Positions 33,790-44,369 are shown, counted from the stretch's first letter. The stretch: 64,000 nucleotides of DNA from Echiichthys vipera (GCA_963691815.1 OY829652.1:3077067-3141066); one strand, 5' to 3'. Made by a program: numbers and translations. Notes: generated by a model from the letters alone, not told the origin.

Positions 33790-34452
33790 GTGAGTTCACT
33801 GAACTACACAGATTAAATGCACTCACTAAATATTCAGTCAAAGTTCAGTTCAAACCAGAATCAGACTGTTTCATATCTGATTTAACATATAAATATCATA
33901 GAAATGTGTCATTTTAGATCGACAACATGTACGTTCATCCAGAAGTAAAAAACAGTTGAAAACCAAACCTCAGTGACTGAACTCTTGCTTGCTTAAGCAG
34001 CTAGCATTAGCTACAGCAGCTAGCATTAGCTCAAGCTAACTTACAAGCCTGTGTTCTGTATGAACTCAATTTCCACTCAGAGCAAATGTTTCACTGGAGG
34101 TCCATCGGTGGCCTTGGAGTTTGTGGAGAGATATTATATTTTATAACATTTCCTGCAGTCTAGAGCAGTATCTTTTACTTTTCTTCTGCACATTCAATTT
34201 CCCTGATTGACTACTCTTTGTGTTTTTATTTTAATTTACTTGAATAACAACCAGCAGCTAATAACCAAATGCTGCAGCAGTAATATGTAACTGGCAGCTT
34301 GCAGAGATCAGACAGAGTAAGCCTTCAGAAATGATGTAAAACCACAGAGGAAAAAAAAGGCAGTCACCTCCATTTATATACTATAATATTCTATTAATCA
34401 TATATTGATTTTATTGTACAACTAAATAACTTTTTGTCCTCAGAGTGTAGAT

Positions 34453-36099
34453 ATGTCTGCTGCCGGCTTTCTGCTGTCTGAAGATCAGTTTCTGTGCTCC
34501 ATCTGTCTGGATGTGTTCACTGATCCAGTCAGCACACCATGTGGACACAACTTCTGCAAAACCTGCATCACCGAACACTGGAACATTCAAGTCCCGTATC
34601 AGTGTCCCAGCTGTAAAGCGGTGTTTGATCGAAGACCCAAACTGCAGGTCAACACTTTCATCTCTGAGATGGCTGCTCAGTTCAGACAGTCAGCTCAACA
34701 GGAAGCCAGCAGCAGCAGCTCCGAGCAACAAGTGTCCAAACCAGGAGAAGTTCCCTGTGACGTCTGCACTGGAACCAAACTGAAGGCCCTGAAGTCCTGC
34801 CTGGTGTGTCTGGAATCTTATTGTGAGACTCACCTGGAGCCTCATCTGACGAGGTCAGGCCTCAAAAAACATCAGCTGATCGACCCTGTGGAGAACCTGG
34901 AAGGCAGGATGTGTACGAAGCATGATAAACTGCTGGAGCTGTTCTGTAAGACCGACCAGATGTGTGTCTGCATGCTCTGCACTGTTTTAGACCACAAGAC
35001 ACACGATGTTGTTCCTCTGAAAGAAGGATGTGAAGAAAAGAAGGCAGAGCTGGGGAAGACAGACGCTGAAACTCAGCAGATGATCCAGGAGAGACAACTG
35101 AAGACTCAGGAGATCAAACAGTCGGTGCAGCACAGTAAGAAAGATGCAGACAGAGAGATGGCAGATGGTGTTCAGGTCTTCACCGCTCTGAAGGAGTCTG
35201 TTGAGAGAAGCCAGGCCGAGCTCATGGACACGATCAAGGAGAAGCATAGAAAGAAAGAGAAACAGGCTGAAGGCTTCATTAAAGAGCTGGAACAGGAAAT
35301 CTCTGAGCTGAAGAAGAGAAGCACTGAGGTGGAGCAGCTCTCACTGTCTGAAGACCACCTCCACCTCCTCCAAGGCTTCACGTCTCTGAACCCTGCTCCA
35401 CCCACCAAGGACTGGACACAAGTCAGGGTCTGTCCACCTTCATATGAGGGGACTGTTGTGAGAGCTGTGAATCAGCTGGAGGAGACGCTCAGTGAACAGA
35501 TGAAGAAGCTGCTCGTTGAGGTCGAGCTGAAGAGGGTCCAGCAGTCTGCAGTGGACGTGACACTTGATCCTGATACAGCACATCCTCACCTCATCCTGTC
35601 TGATGATGGGAAACAAGTTAAATGTGGTGATGTAAAGAAGAATCTTCCGGACAATCCAGAGAGATTTGATACTTGTGCTATTGTTTTAGCAAAGCAGAGT
35701 TTCTCTTCAGGAAGATTTTATTATGAGATTAAGGTTAAAGGGAAGACTGAGTGGGATTTAGGAGTGGTCAGAGAGTCGATCAACAGGAAGGGAGATATCA
35801 CACTGAGCCCTCAGAAAGGTTTTTGGAGGATATGTTTCAGGAATAAAAATGAGTACAAAGCTTGTGCTGACCCTGCCGTCCTTCTGTCTCTGAAGTCTGG
35901 TCCCGAGAAGGTGGGGGTGTTTGTGGATTATGAGGAGGGTCTGGTCTCCTTTTATGACGTTGATGCTGCAGCTCTGATCTACTCCTTTACTGGCTGCTGC
36001 TTCACTGAGAAACTCATCCCATATTTAAGTCCCAGTCTTAACTATCGTGGTAAAAACTCTGCCCCTCTGATCATCTCTCCTGTTGATCACACTGAGTAG
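34453..36099 (+). CDS. TRIM E3 ubiquitin ligase, bloodthirsty/TRIM39-like, copy 9 (mosaic)
   Basis: 548 aa, last gene of the array, acceptor at 34442-34443. It looks like a patchwork. The N-terminus (FLLSEDQ, PVSTPC, KPGEVPCD) and DTCAIVL in PRY-SPRY resemble gene 1. The coiled coil to mid-SPRY (ERQLKTQEIK, KEKHRKKEK, LQGFTSLNPAPP, FRNKNEYKACAD) follows gene 5. The last segment (YLSPSLNYRG) follows genes 4 and 6. Private changes are Gly5 and Ser53 within the RING (CPSC); zinc ligands are intact. Two first exons lie upstream, both with weakened ISREs. Poly(A) signal at 36592. Gene-array homology ends at about 36,910. Confidence 0.93.
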   Translation: MSAAGFLLSEDQFLCSICLDVFTDPVSTPCGHNFCKTCITEHWNIQVPYQCPSCKAVFDRRPKLQVNTFISEMAAQFRQSAQQEASSSSSEQQVSKPGEVPCDVCTGTKLKALKSCLVCLESYCETHLEPHLTRSGLKKHQLIDPVENLEGRMCTKHDKLLELFCKTDQMCVCMLCTVLDHKTHDVVPLKEGCEEKKAELGKTDAETQQMIQERQLKTQEIKQSVQHSKKDADREMADGVQVFTALKESVERSQAELMDTIKEKHRKKEKQAEGFIKELEQEISELKKRSTEVEQLSLSEDHLHLLQGFTSLNPAPPTKDWTQVRVCPPSYEGTVVRAVNQLEETLSEQMKKLLVEVELKRVQQSAVDVTLDPDTAHPHLILSDDGKQVKCGDVKKNLPDNPERFDTCAIVLAKQSFSSGRFYYEIKVKGKTEWDLGVVRESINRKGDITLSPQKGFWRICFRNKNEYKACADPAVLLSLKSGPEKVGVFVDYEEGLVSFYDVDAAALIYSFTGCCFTEKLIPYLSPSLNYRGKNSAPLIISPVDHTE

Positions 36100-36910
36100 A
36101 ACAAATACTGGATTTAATTAAAGAAGAAAAGAAAAGATTCACTCTAATTTAATATAATAAATGTATATTGTTGCAGAGTGACTCATTTAGGTAGTTAGTA
36201 TCTAAAAAACTGCATTACCTGCCTTTAAGAAGCATTTTATACCGACACATTACTGGGGTTAAGTCATGCACACTTTATGTTCATAAAAGGGTTTTCAAAA
36301 TAAGATGTTTAAGGGTTTTAGTTTTAAGGATTTTAGGAAACATCAATAGATGTCTGTCTGGTATGTTTTCAGGGGAAGAATAAAGATAAAATCATGATAA
36401 ATAATTGTATATAAGTGTTGAAAACTCAAGGGAATCGGATGCTTAAACATTCAGCTGCTGTGGTTTAAAACACCAGAGAAGTACTAAGGTTTTGTCTCAA
36501 GTACTTTTTGTGATATTTAATTTCTTTTTTAATGTCCTCGTCTCTGCAGACAGTTTGTATCGCTCCAACAACTCAACAAATACTCAACAGAAATAAAAAC
36601 AAAGAAAGTTTCCACTGGATTGTCTTTTTTAAATGTTTACTCAATGACTACATGATAGTATTCATTCGAGGTACTTCTACTTTTTCTCCTATTTCATGTA
36701 ACTTTAAACATCTCAGAGGTAAATGTTTTACTTTGTACTCTATTACATTTGTCTGCAGCTTTAGTTTCTTTACAGATGACAGGTTTTCATCTCCTTCATG
36801 TCCAGGGAAACCATGAATCCCAAAAATGTGTTGATGTTTAATGTTGTTAATGCCACACTATAAGCATATGGTGATCTTATAGAATGAGACATTGCTGCAG
36901 TTTAAACTAC

Positions 36911-37013
36911 CAGCAACAAAACATGACCTACAACCAATCACAGCAATGTTACGTGACTTACAACCAATCACAGCAACAAAACGTGACTTTACAACCAATC
37001 ACAGCAACGCAAC
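36911..37013 (+). repeat. Short minisatellite with CCAAT units at the array edge
   Basis: About three and a half copies of a 30-31-bp unit, acaaccaatcacagcaa plus a variable part ending cgtgactt. It begins exactly where homology to the other TRIM 3' flanks stops. The CCAAT boxes and direct repeats would also fit enhancer repeats in the U3 part of the LTR that follows. Confidence 0.75.
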
Positions 37014-37199
37014 AATGGTGCTTGTTCATTGGAAAACAATGGTGACAGGTCAAAAAACAGTACACATATGGTATTCTTTTTTATATGAAAATTTGAAAAA
37101 TCGGCAGTCTCCATACAAACAGATATAAACAGCTAGAAGCTGCTTAGCGCTCTTCCCCAGCCTCGCCCTCGACGCCAAATAAAAGTCATCCGGTGGATT

Positions 37200-37700
37200 A
37201 TTGCCGGCGGCTGAGATGGGAGCTCTGATACAGAGTTAATTGAAAATCGCAAGTTTCCCTTGAGTTACTATGGAAGAAAATATGATTGAGAAAGTGAATA
37301 ACAGGCCGAGGTCACCGTGTACTGGGAACATAGGCCTGATGAGCACATTGTGTATTTTGGCGTGATGACGTCTGGACACCAAGTAGACGCCACTGATTGT
37401 AAATGTACTGAGTGTGTATTGGAAAGACCTGATGGGGTGTGTTGTCATCGTGCAGACCTTGGTATAAGACAGGAAGGTCTGTTAAGAGACACAATGTATT
37501 GTAATTTTGGTGTTGTGAATCTGGGAACTCTGATGAGCATATCAAACCTTGATTCAATAAATTCTCCTTGATTGCTGTGAGACCTCTCTGCTGACTCCTT
37601 CTTGTAGACCTTTCTATTTTTATAATACATTGTTCTACCATAAATTGGTGACCCCGACGTGAACGGCAGGTAGCTAACGTTAGAACAAGGTGCAACTGAA
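37200..37700 (+). mobile_element. LTR-retroelement remnant: LTR end plus tRNA-Trp primer-binding site
   Basis: TATAAG at 37463, then AATAAA at 37556-37561, give the spacing expected of an LTR promoter and poly(A) signal. A CA at 37639-37640 could end the LTR. After a 5-base spacer, TGGTGACCCCGACGTGA (37646-37662) is complementary to the 3' end of vertebrate tRNA-Trp including CCA, as in a retroelement primer-binding site. No gag or pol ORF follows, so only the 5' end survives. The left limit of the LTR is not defined; it may reach the CCAAT repeats at 36,911. Gypsy-like element or endogenous retrovirus cannot be told apart here. Confidence 0.6.
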
Positions 37701-38256
37701 TACTAAACAAGACATTTTCAGGCGAGCAGAATGCGCCAATGAGCGAAAACACACTGTGAAAGGGTCCTGACGCTATAATACAACACAATACTGAAAAACA
37801 ATTATAATATTTGAATGTAGACAATGGCGTTTATGCTGTATGTATCGCTAAACCTCTATCCTGCTTCATCGTCTATCTTTCTCTAAATGGCACCATCATT
37901 TACTAAATGAACATCATGTTTGACTGAAGAAGACTTGAAACTAGAGACTGAGACATAAACTCATTAGGAAAGTGTTTACTGAATCAAGTGAGCTCATTTT
38001 CTCATTGACTTCTATACAAAACGGACCCCTTGCTGGACATTAGAGAAGAAAACAGGTTTAAGGCACTTTCACTTCCTACAAAACCACAGAATGGGACATG
38101 TTTGCAGTGTATATGTGGTAGTAACACAGAGTTTAAAGAACTGTCAATCAATGTGTCAAAACAACAGCATCCAATCAGGATTCAGTCCCTTTGTCCCCGT
38201 ACTGTAGGTCGGTCGGTTTGTGTTGAAGCCAAAGTCATCCGTTAAGAGTTGTCAAT

Positions 38257-38293
<37 letters not shown>

Positions 38294-38810
38294 AACATGG
38301 AGTCAAATGACTTATTGATCATCTGATTCATAAACACAGCAAGAAAATATTCAGCTGTTTCACATTTGCATGAAGGAATGAACATTGAATATCCGTCAGC
38401 CTCCGCACAGACTCATTAGCATATTTCACACCTTCAATTAGCTCTGACACAATTGGCTACTGAGCTTGCAAAAAATCTTTGTGCAAGGTTACCGTGCTGT
38501 GTGTGTGTGTGTGTGTGTGTTTAAAAACTGCAGTGTAAGCAGGTAACATGCAAAGCGGCTAATTCGACAAGAGAATGACGAGATGTCTTCGAAGCACAGG
38601 TCAGATTTCACAATACAATCTACTATGCACATAGATATGAACCTATATAAAGCTAAAACACTGTTCATGAGCAGGTTTGAAGCATTTATTTGTTTTTATC
38701 TGGGAGCTTGGAACCTGAAGATTAATTTGAGATTCCTGCAAAGCTGTAATCAACATTGTGTTTTGGTTCGGCACCTTTTTAAATGTTTATAGTTTAGAGA
38801 GTATGAAGGT
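37700..38810. other. Intergenic, no gene seen
   Basis: No coding potential recognised. The first ~150 bp may be leader of the retroelement. Contains (CA)n at 38259-38290 and (TG)n at 38498-38521. Confidence 0.6.
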
Positions 38811-38815
38811 ATTAG

Positions 38816-39345
38816 TGTCAAGACCCGGTTCTGTCAGTACCCTATTCTCTTCCCTTTTGTTTGAGTTTGTCTCCCTCTGTCCATCTATCCCTGCTTGTGT
38901 ATGTGTGTTCCTGTTTGTCTAGGTCCGGTAGGCGTTCCCCCCAAGCTGCAGCCTGTTACGCGGATCACCTGTACCACTACAAATACCTTGAGCTGACAGG
39001 CATGCAGTGCCGGACCATTGTAGACCCTGAACTTGTAAAACTATTCCCCTTGGATCGGCATCTCTCGTTGTGGTTATCACGCTCCCCGTCGTTAAGTTTA
39101 CTAATCGTGTTTGTTTCTTTTCTCCGTAGTTTCCCGTGTTCCCGTCCGTCTCCCTGAATCTTCCGTCGTCTCCTCGTTCCTGTTTTTCCCGTGATCGTCT
39201 TGTTAGTTATAGTATCTGTTTTTCTCTGTAGTGTTTTGCGTTTGTTTGTTAGTATTATAAAACGTTTTGTTTGTACTTTTACTTTGTGTCCGTGTCTGCA
39301 TTGGCTCCACCATTTTTGTGTGTTATCTCTGAACCGTTCACGACA
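38816..39345. mobile_element. 530-bp solo-LTR-like insertion with 5-bp target duplication
   Basis: Begins TGTCAAGACCCGGTTC and ends GAACCGTTCACGACA, imperfect inverted ends with terminal TG and CA. It is flanked on both sides by ATTAG (38811-38815 and 39346-39350). TG...CA ends with a 5-bp duplication are the mark of LTR elements, so a solo LTR is most likely. A tataaaa run near 39,255 could be its promoter. A DNA transposon with short TIRs is the alternative. A short related fragment starts near 42,969 (gtcaagagtcggctctgtcgg). Confidence 0.65.
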
Positions 39346-39350
39346 ATTAG

Positions 39351-40250
39351 AACATTATGATTGGAGTTTATGAGTCTCATTGGCATGCTCCATTATGTCT
39401 TATAAGTTGTTGCAGCAGTTTTTGGGTTGATACCAATTCTTCGACAGATTTGGTGTAAAATTTAACCGTATTTTATTGTCAAAATCCCTTCAAAATCCCA
39501 CATTAAGCCACCCAGACCTTGAGGAACATCACAGAATATCCATGCTGTGATTTAGGATGAAAAACTTTCGATATTTGGAGATTTCCGCAAGAATTGCATT
39601 TTTCGGGGATTAGATAAAGAGCATTTGCGTTGTTTAAACAGCCAAGAAACCCCCTTTAATGTGAATATCCTTAGGAAAGCCCTCCATCCTCTGAACGCCC
39701 TAGGTCTCTAGTTTGTGGTTGTAAAATTTCATAAGGCTGTGATTATCCTACAGGTCACAACAGCTCATTTTACACAGTGAGGTCTGTGAAGAGGGGAAAT
39801 ACTGCTTCCATCCAAGTGTTTACCACAACAACAACAACAGCACCAACACCTGGCTGCATCCACTACCTGCGTGACAGACGGCTGTGATGTGATTTAAGAG
39901 CCGGAGCTGAGAAACTCATCCCAGCAGCCACAAATGGAGCTGTCGACAGCCTGATAACTCCTCCACCCACGGTCTGATAATATGGCTTGACACCTATGGG
40001 TGACATATGACTGCGAGGCTATAAGCCTGATAGCATCTGAGCCCCGAGCACCGAGGCGAGAGAGGAAGGTGTTTTGCTGCGGAGGCTGTTTACTGTTGAC
40101 AGGTGACATAATCAGAGTGAGGAGGTGGTGATGGACTGTATGGCAGGCAGGAAGTAAATAAACACCAGCAGGTTCAAATTTAGAATCACCATAAGCAACA
40201 TATCAGCATCAGATTCAATAATTTACTGCTACTTTAAAAGCACATGCTGA
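39351..40250. other. Intergenic, no gene seen
   Basis: No recognisable gene or repeat apart from a short acaaca run near 39,827. Weak ORFs here have no domain or copy support. Confidence 0.5.
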
Positions 40251-40269
40251 CATAAGAAGGAGGGACCAT

Positions 40270-40598
40270 GTGCGGACATTTAAAACAATGGTGGTGAAAG
40301 GTTCACGTTGGTGTGATGCGGAGGTGGAGTGTTTACTGCAGATTTGGTCGATGAAAAGATTCAAAAACAGTCGACAAGACACACAAAAACTCCGAGGTCT
40401 ACGGAAAGATCTGGAAACAAAGCCACGCATCGCCATGACGTCATCAATGCGTGTGACGTGTCACGGCGTGATGGCGTATAGGCAGCAAGAAGCATTCTCC
40501 GAGGCCCAGGTAGTGTGAGTACAAACGGGCCTGGAGGGGGGGACAAGGACCCTAAAGCACGGGGCACGGGACGGACGCACAGTGGGAGTGCACCCTTA
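40270..40598 (+). pseudogene. Degenerate PIF/Harbinger fragment
   Basis: From about 40,421 to 40,598 the sequence matches the inner and right part of the Harbinger-type MITE at 61,120 (shared gtgacgtgt, ggcagcaagaagcatt, gtgtgagtacaaacgg), ending in a decayed terminus agtgggagtgcaccctta. To the left, a frame from 40,270 reads KGSRWCDAEVECLLQIWS, which resembles the Myb/SANT-like domain of Harbinger accessory proteins. The frame then loses similarity. Family assignment of the peptide is tentative. Confidence 0.45.
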
Positions 40599-40599
40599 G

Positions 40600-42013
40600 T
40601 TCTACTGAGCTGGACATTTGATGAGGACACACAAAGAAGAAGAAGAAGAAGAAGAAGAAGTGTGTATGTGTGTGTCATATTTTCTTTGCTTTTGATTTCT
40701 GCTTCTCCATGTATTAAACACAAGATGCAGCGTAATTTGAGGAGTTAAAAGACAAAAGTCCTCCTGACCTTGAGGTCGGACCACAATCTTCCAGCGAGGA
40801 CGCCGCCCATCACCGAACCGAGCAGCGTCCGCCGTCATCTTTTCGATATTCAATCGCTGACCTGCTCACTTTATCTGCTTTCGTTCTCCCCCTCCTCCCC
40901 CTCCTCCTCCTCCTCCGTAATGAAATGAAGAGCAAACTGGCCGCCTGTCCTCCATGCATCAACGAGGTCGCTGACGAGAGGATAATCAAATTGTTCATTT
41001 TCAATTTTTCACTTCTTTCATTATTTAAAAAGCCGCTGTCAGCCGCTCGGCCTCAGGCTGACCTTCGCTGATTATTATTTGTGCAACACTTTCTCTGTCG
41101 ATTCTCCATCTCTCTTCACCTCCTCCTCCTCCTCCTCCTCCTCCCTCCATCATCTCCTTTCAGCCGCCTGTCAAACCTTCATCTCCTTAAACCGAAGAGT
41201 AAATAACCGCCACCTCATGAATCTATTCATTACTTAACACATCATATTGTGATATAAGTTGGCATCGCAGGTCTCAGTATGATTCATGTTGTGTTCGCAG
41301 CGACTCCGGCTGAAAACAACTTTGATTAAGAGAATTGTTTAGAGACTAAAAGTGCGACGAAACGACGACAAGTCGAGGCAATTTAATCATTTTGCACATT
41401 TTAAAAACAACACGTCAGATAAATCACGCTGGGAAATATCGGATTGATTCAAAATTTGAGAATATAATTCAGATTTATTCGTATTTAAGTGGAAGTAGGG
41501 CATCCGAGGGGCCGTCGACCCAACAAATTACATTTTGGAACATAAAAAAACAAAAGTAGAAATAAGTCCAGCACCGGGCATTGTGGGAAACGAGGGCTGT
41601 CAACTCCATATTTTGCACCAAAGTTAAAAAAAACAAGTCTTAATAGGCTCCAGTTTGCCTTTTGTGTTGTTTTTTAATCGTTAGCTGGAGCTGAGAGCAG
41701 ACAGGTGTTGGAGCGGAGATTAAATTAGCAGTGTAGAGTTGTTCAGTGTTATTATAATTAAGTGTCACACACTTTTTTTGCCCCCCACTTATGAAATGAC
41801 TCGGGGAGTCGGGGTACTGGAGGGAGCAGTGATGTATAACCTACATGAAGACGGATCTCCCCCTGAGACAATAACTCTAAAGTTGAACTTCTACAGCGTG
41901 CAAGGAAAGTTTATTTCCTGTCGAGCCAAAACCGAGCCCCGCCCCGGCAGCCGACCGGCCGACCAACGTTCTCCTTTTACAGCTAAACAGAAGCTAAAAC
42001 TATATTTCTGAAA
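40600..42013. other. Intergenic with simple repeats
   Basis: Contains (GAA)n at about 40,635-40,661, CTC-rich runs at about 40,888-40,916 and (CTC)n at about 41,121-41,145. Nothing else recognised. Confidence 0.5.
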
Positions 42014-42014
42014 C

Positions 42015-42749
42015 CCTCAAAGCAATTTCAGTCAAAAGCAACTGGACTTGGTTATTTGTCTAGGAAGACGTTTCACCTCTCATCCAAGAGGCTTCATCAG
42101 TTCATGTACGCATCTGACCAGGACCAGGACCAGGACCAGGACCAGGACCAGGCTGGGACTGGACCAGGACCAGGACCAGGCTGAGACTGGACCAGGACCA
42201 GGACCAGGCTGGAACTGGACTAGAACCAGGACCAGGACCAGGCTGGGACTAGACCAGGACCAGGACCAGGACAAGGACCAGGCTGGGACTGGACCAGGAC
42301 CAGGGCCAGGACCAGGCTGGGACTGGACCAGGACCAGGCTGGGACTGGACCAGGACCAGGACCAGGACCAGGCTGAGACTGGACCAGGACCAGGACAAGG
42401 ACCAGGCTGGGACTGGACCAGGACAAGGACCAGGCTGGGACTGGACTAGGACCAGGACCAGGCTGGAACTGGACTAGAACCAGGACCAGGACCAGGCTGG
42501 AACTGGACTAGAACCAGGACCAGGACCAGGCTGGGACTGGACCAGGACCAGGACCGGGACCAGGCTGGTCCTGGTCCCGGTCCTGGTCCAGCCTGGTCCT
42601 GGTCCAGTCCCAGCCTGGTCCTGGTCCTGGTCCAGTCCCAGCCTGGTCAGATGCGTACATGAACTGATGAAGCCTCTTGGATGAGAGGTGAAACGTCTTC
42701 CTAGACAAATAACCAAGTCCAGTTGCTTTTGACTGAAGTTGCTTTGAGG
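42015..42749. mobile_element. Foldback element: ~108-bp inverted arms around a palindromic minisatellite
   Basis: The left arm (42,015-42,122) and right arm (42,643-42,749) are inverted copies with one evident difference. Between them is a minisatellite built on aggacc/aggctgggactgg units. It changes strand near 42,570, so even the core is partly palindromic. Homology of the right arm continues to about 42,790, matching 63,388-63,433. A third, unpaired copy of the arm lies at 63,434-63,534. No protein is encoded. Confidence 0.8.
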
Positions 42750-42794
42750 AGAACGACGACCTGGACACATGAGAACATTCACAGGCTTATATTT

Positions 42795-43216
42795 CTGAAA
42801 ACACTTTGTGAGAAATATGCAACTCTTTGTTCATATTTCACAGTTTGACGGGAGTTTAGAGTAGTAACAGGATGTTGTGACAGTTTCAGCAAAATAAAAA
42901 GGTTCAGCTTTAACATTTTAGCAGTTTATGGACTTTCTTTGAATCTATAATAAAGCCAGCTGTCAAGAGTCGGCTCTGTCGGTCCCTCCTCTCTCCCTTT
43001 TGCGTGAGTCTCCAATCAGTTTTTGTGACCAACATACTCTTAGAAAAGCAACAATATTTTGTCTCCTGGTCACATGATTGCAACTGAATTACCTCTGTTG
43101 CGTTCGGGTCGTATTTATGTCTCACTTGTCTGTGAGACGAACCGCTTTTTAAAAATCTTTTATCCCCTTCTGCTATTTGTCTCTTCGTCGCTTCTTTATG
43201 ATGTGATTCCTTTTAC
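42795..43216. other. Intergenic, mostly unrecognised
   Basis: A ~50-bp piece at 42,969-43,015 resembles the start of the 530-bp solo-LTR-like element. Nothing else identified. Confidence 0.4.
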
Positions 43217-43660
43217 CATCTCATCTCATCTCCATCCACTTATCCGGGGTCGGGTCGCGGGGGCAGCAGCTTTAGCAGGGGACCCCAAACTTCCCTTTCC
43301 CGGGCCACATTAACCAGCTCTAACTGGGGGATCCTGAGGCGTTCCCAGGCCAGTGTGGAGGTCTAATCTCTCCACCTGGTCCTGGGTCTTCCCCGAGGCC
43401 TCCTCCCTGCTGGACGTGCCTGGAACACCTCCCTAGGGAGGCGCCCAGGGTTCATCCTTACCAGATGATCCTGAACCACCTCAACTGGCTCCCATGCGCA
43501 GCACGGGGAGCAATTCAGGGTTCAGGGTCTTGCCCAAGGACACTAAGCCATGTGGACCGGGGGAGCTGGGGATCGGACCGCCAATTTCTCAAATGGAGGA
43601 CGCCCCACTCTTCTAGATGCCCGAACCACCTCAACTGGCTCCTTTCAACGCAAAGGTGCA
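43217..43660 (-). mobile_element. Rex3-like RTE LINE 3' fragment, interrupted by a SINE
   Basis: The minus strand reads into the 3' end of an RTE-type LINE and closes with a (gatga)n tail (43,217-43,234 as read on plus). The same sequence ends the copies at 47,249, 51,915 and 55,859. It is split at 43,493 by a 130-bp insertion. Coding capacity is lost. Confidence 0.7.
43493..43622 (-). mobile_element. tRNA-related SINE fragment with 20-bp target duplication
   Basis: Flanked by perfect copies of gaaccacctcaactggctcc at 43,473-43,492 and 43,623-43,642. On the minus strand it contains ggtccgatcccc, close to a tRNA B box (GGTTCGAANCC type). The phrase cttgcccaaggacact is seen widely in fish SINEs. 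Its host is the Rex3-like fragment, so it is younger than that insertion. Confidence 0.65.
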
Positions 43661-43859
43661 ATATATGTATTTATTTACTTTATTCAACTGATCCTTGATG
43701 GCGCTGTATTTCCTTTGCCAACTTGTAGATGTCCTGGGGACGAACCAACGATGTAGTGAAGAAAGAAACACAGAAATCTCACACGAATGCTGGATTATCC
43801 GCTGACGACTGCAGAATCAGTGTCGACGTGAACACACTGCAGCTGAACAGTTCACAATA

Positions 43860-44037
43860 CCTAACAAAGGGACTCGGGTCACTTCAGTGAACACAGTGTT
43901 CATTCCTTGGCATTTGATTCTATTTCTTTACTTTAACTTGTTTCCTATGTTATGATTGTGTGTTCTGTGTTTTTGTAATGTGCCAGTATGCAAGCTGCTG
44001 AAATCAATTGCCCCTGGTGGGATTAATAAAGTTTTGA
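43860..44037 (+). mobile_element. LINE 3' end, CR1/Rex1-like
   Basis: Ends gcccctggtgggattaataaag, the same type of 3' terminus as the full-length LINE at 2,227 (gggataaataaag). Only the last part is recognisable; the left limit is a guess. Confidence 0.45.
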
Positions 44038-44369
44038 TATGGCACAGCTCTACTCATACTTACATATGTGGTGTCATACAGATGCAGTATGTATCTTGAG
44101 ATTGTAGTGAGCCCCAGTTCTGTCATCATCCTGAAACCATTCTTCTGAATCAATGCAAAATGGCCTTTTTTTGGTGACAAGTGTTGGAAAGTAGACAGTC
44201 AGGGGGTTGTACAGTTGACGTTGCTCAACCCATTTGTACTACAGTTCTGTTCATACCTGTCTCAACAGTCTACTGCATGTTTACATCATATACACCCGTT
44301 CACATGTCTGCTTACATCTGATACACGCATGTCTTTCTACATCTCAAGCCGACGATGTTCTCCGTATCT

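Noticed and set aside
38861..39157. 98-codon ORF inside the 530-bp element
   Set aside because: No domain; contained in a solo-LTR-like insertion with defined ends.
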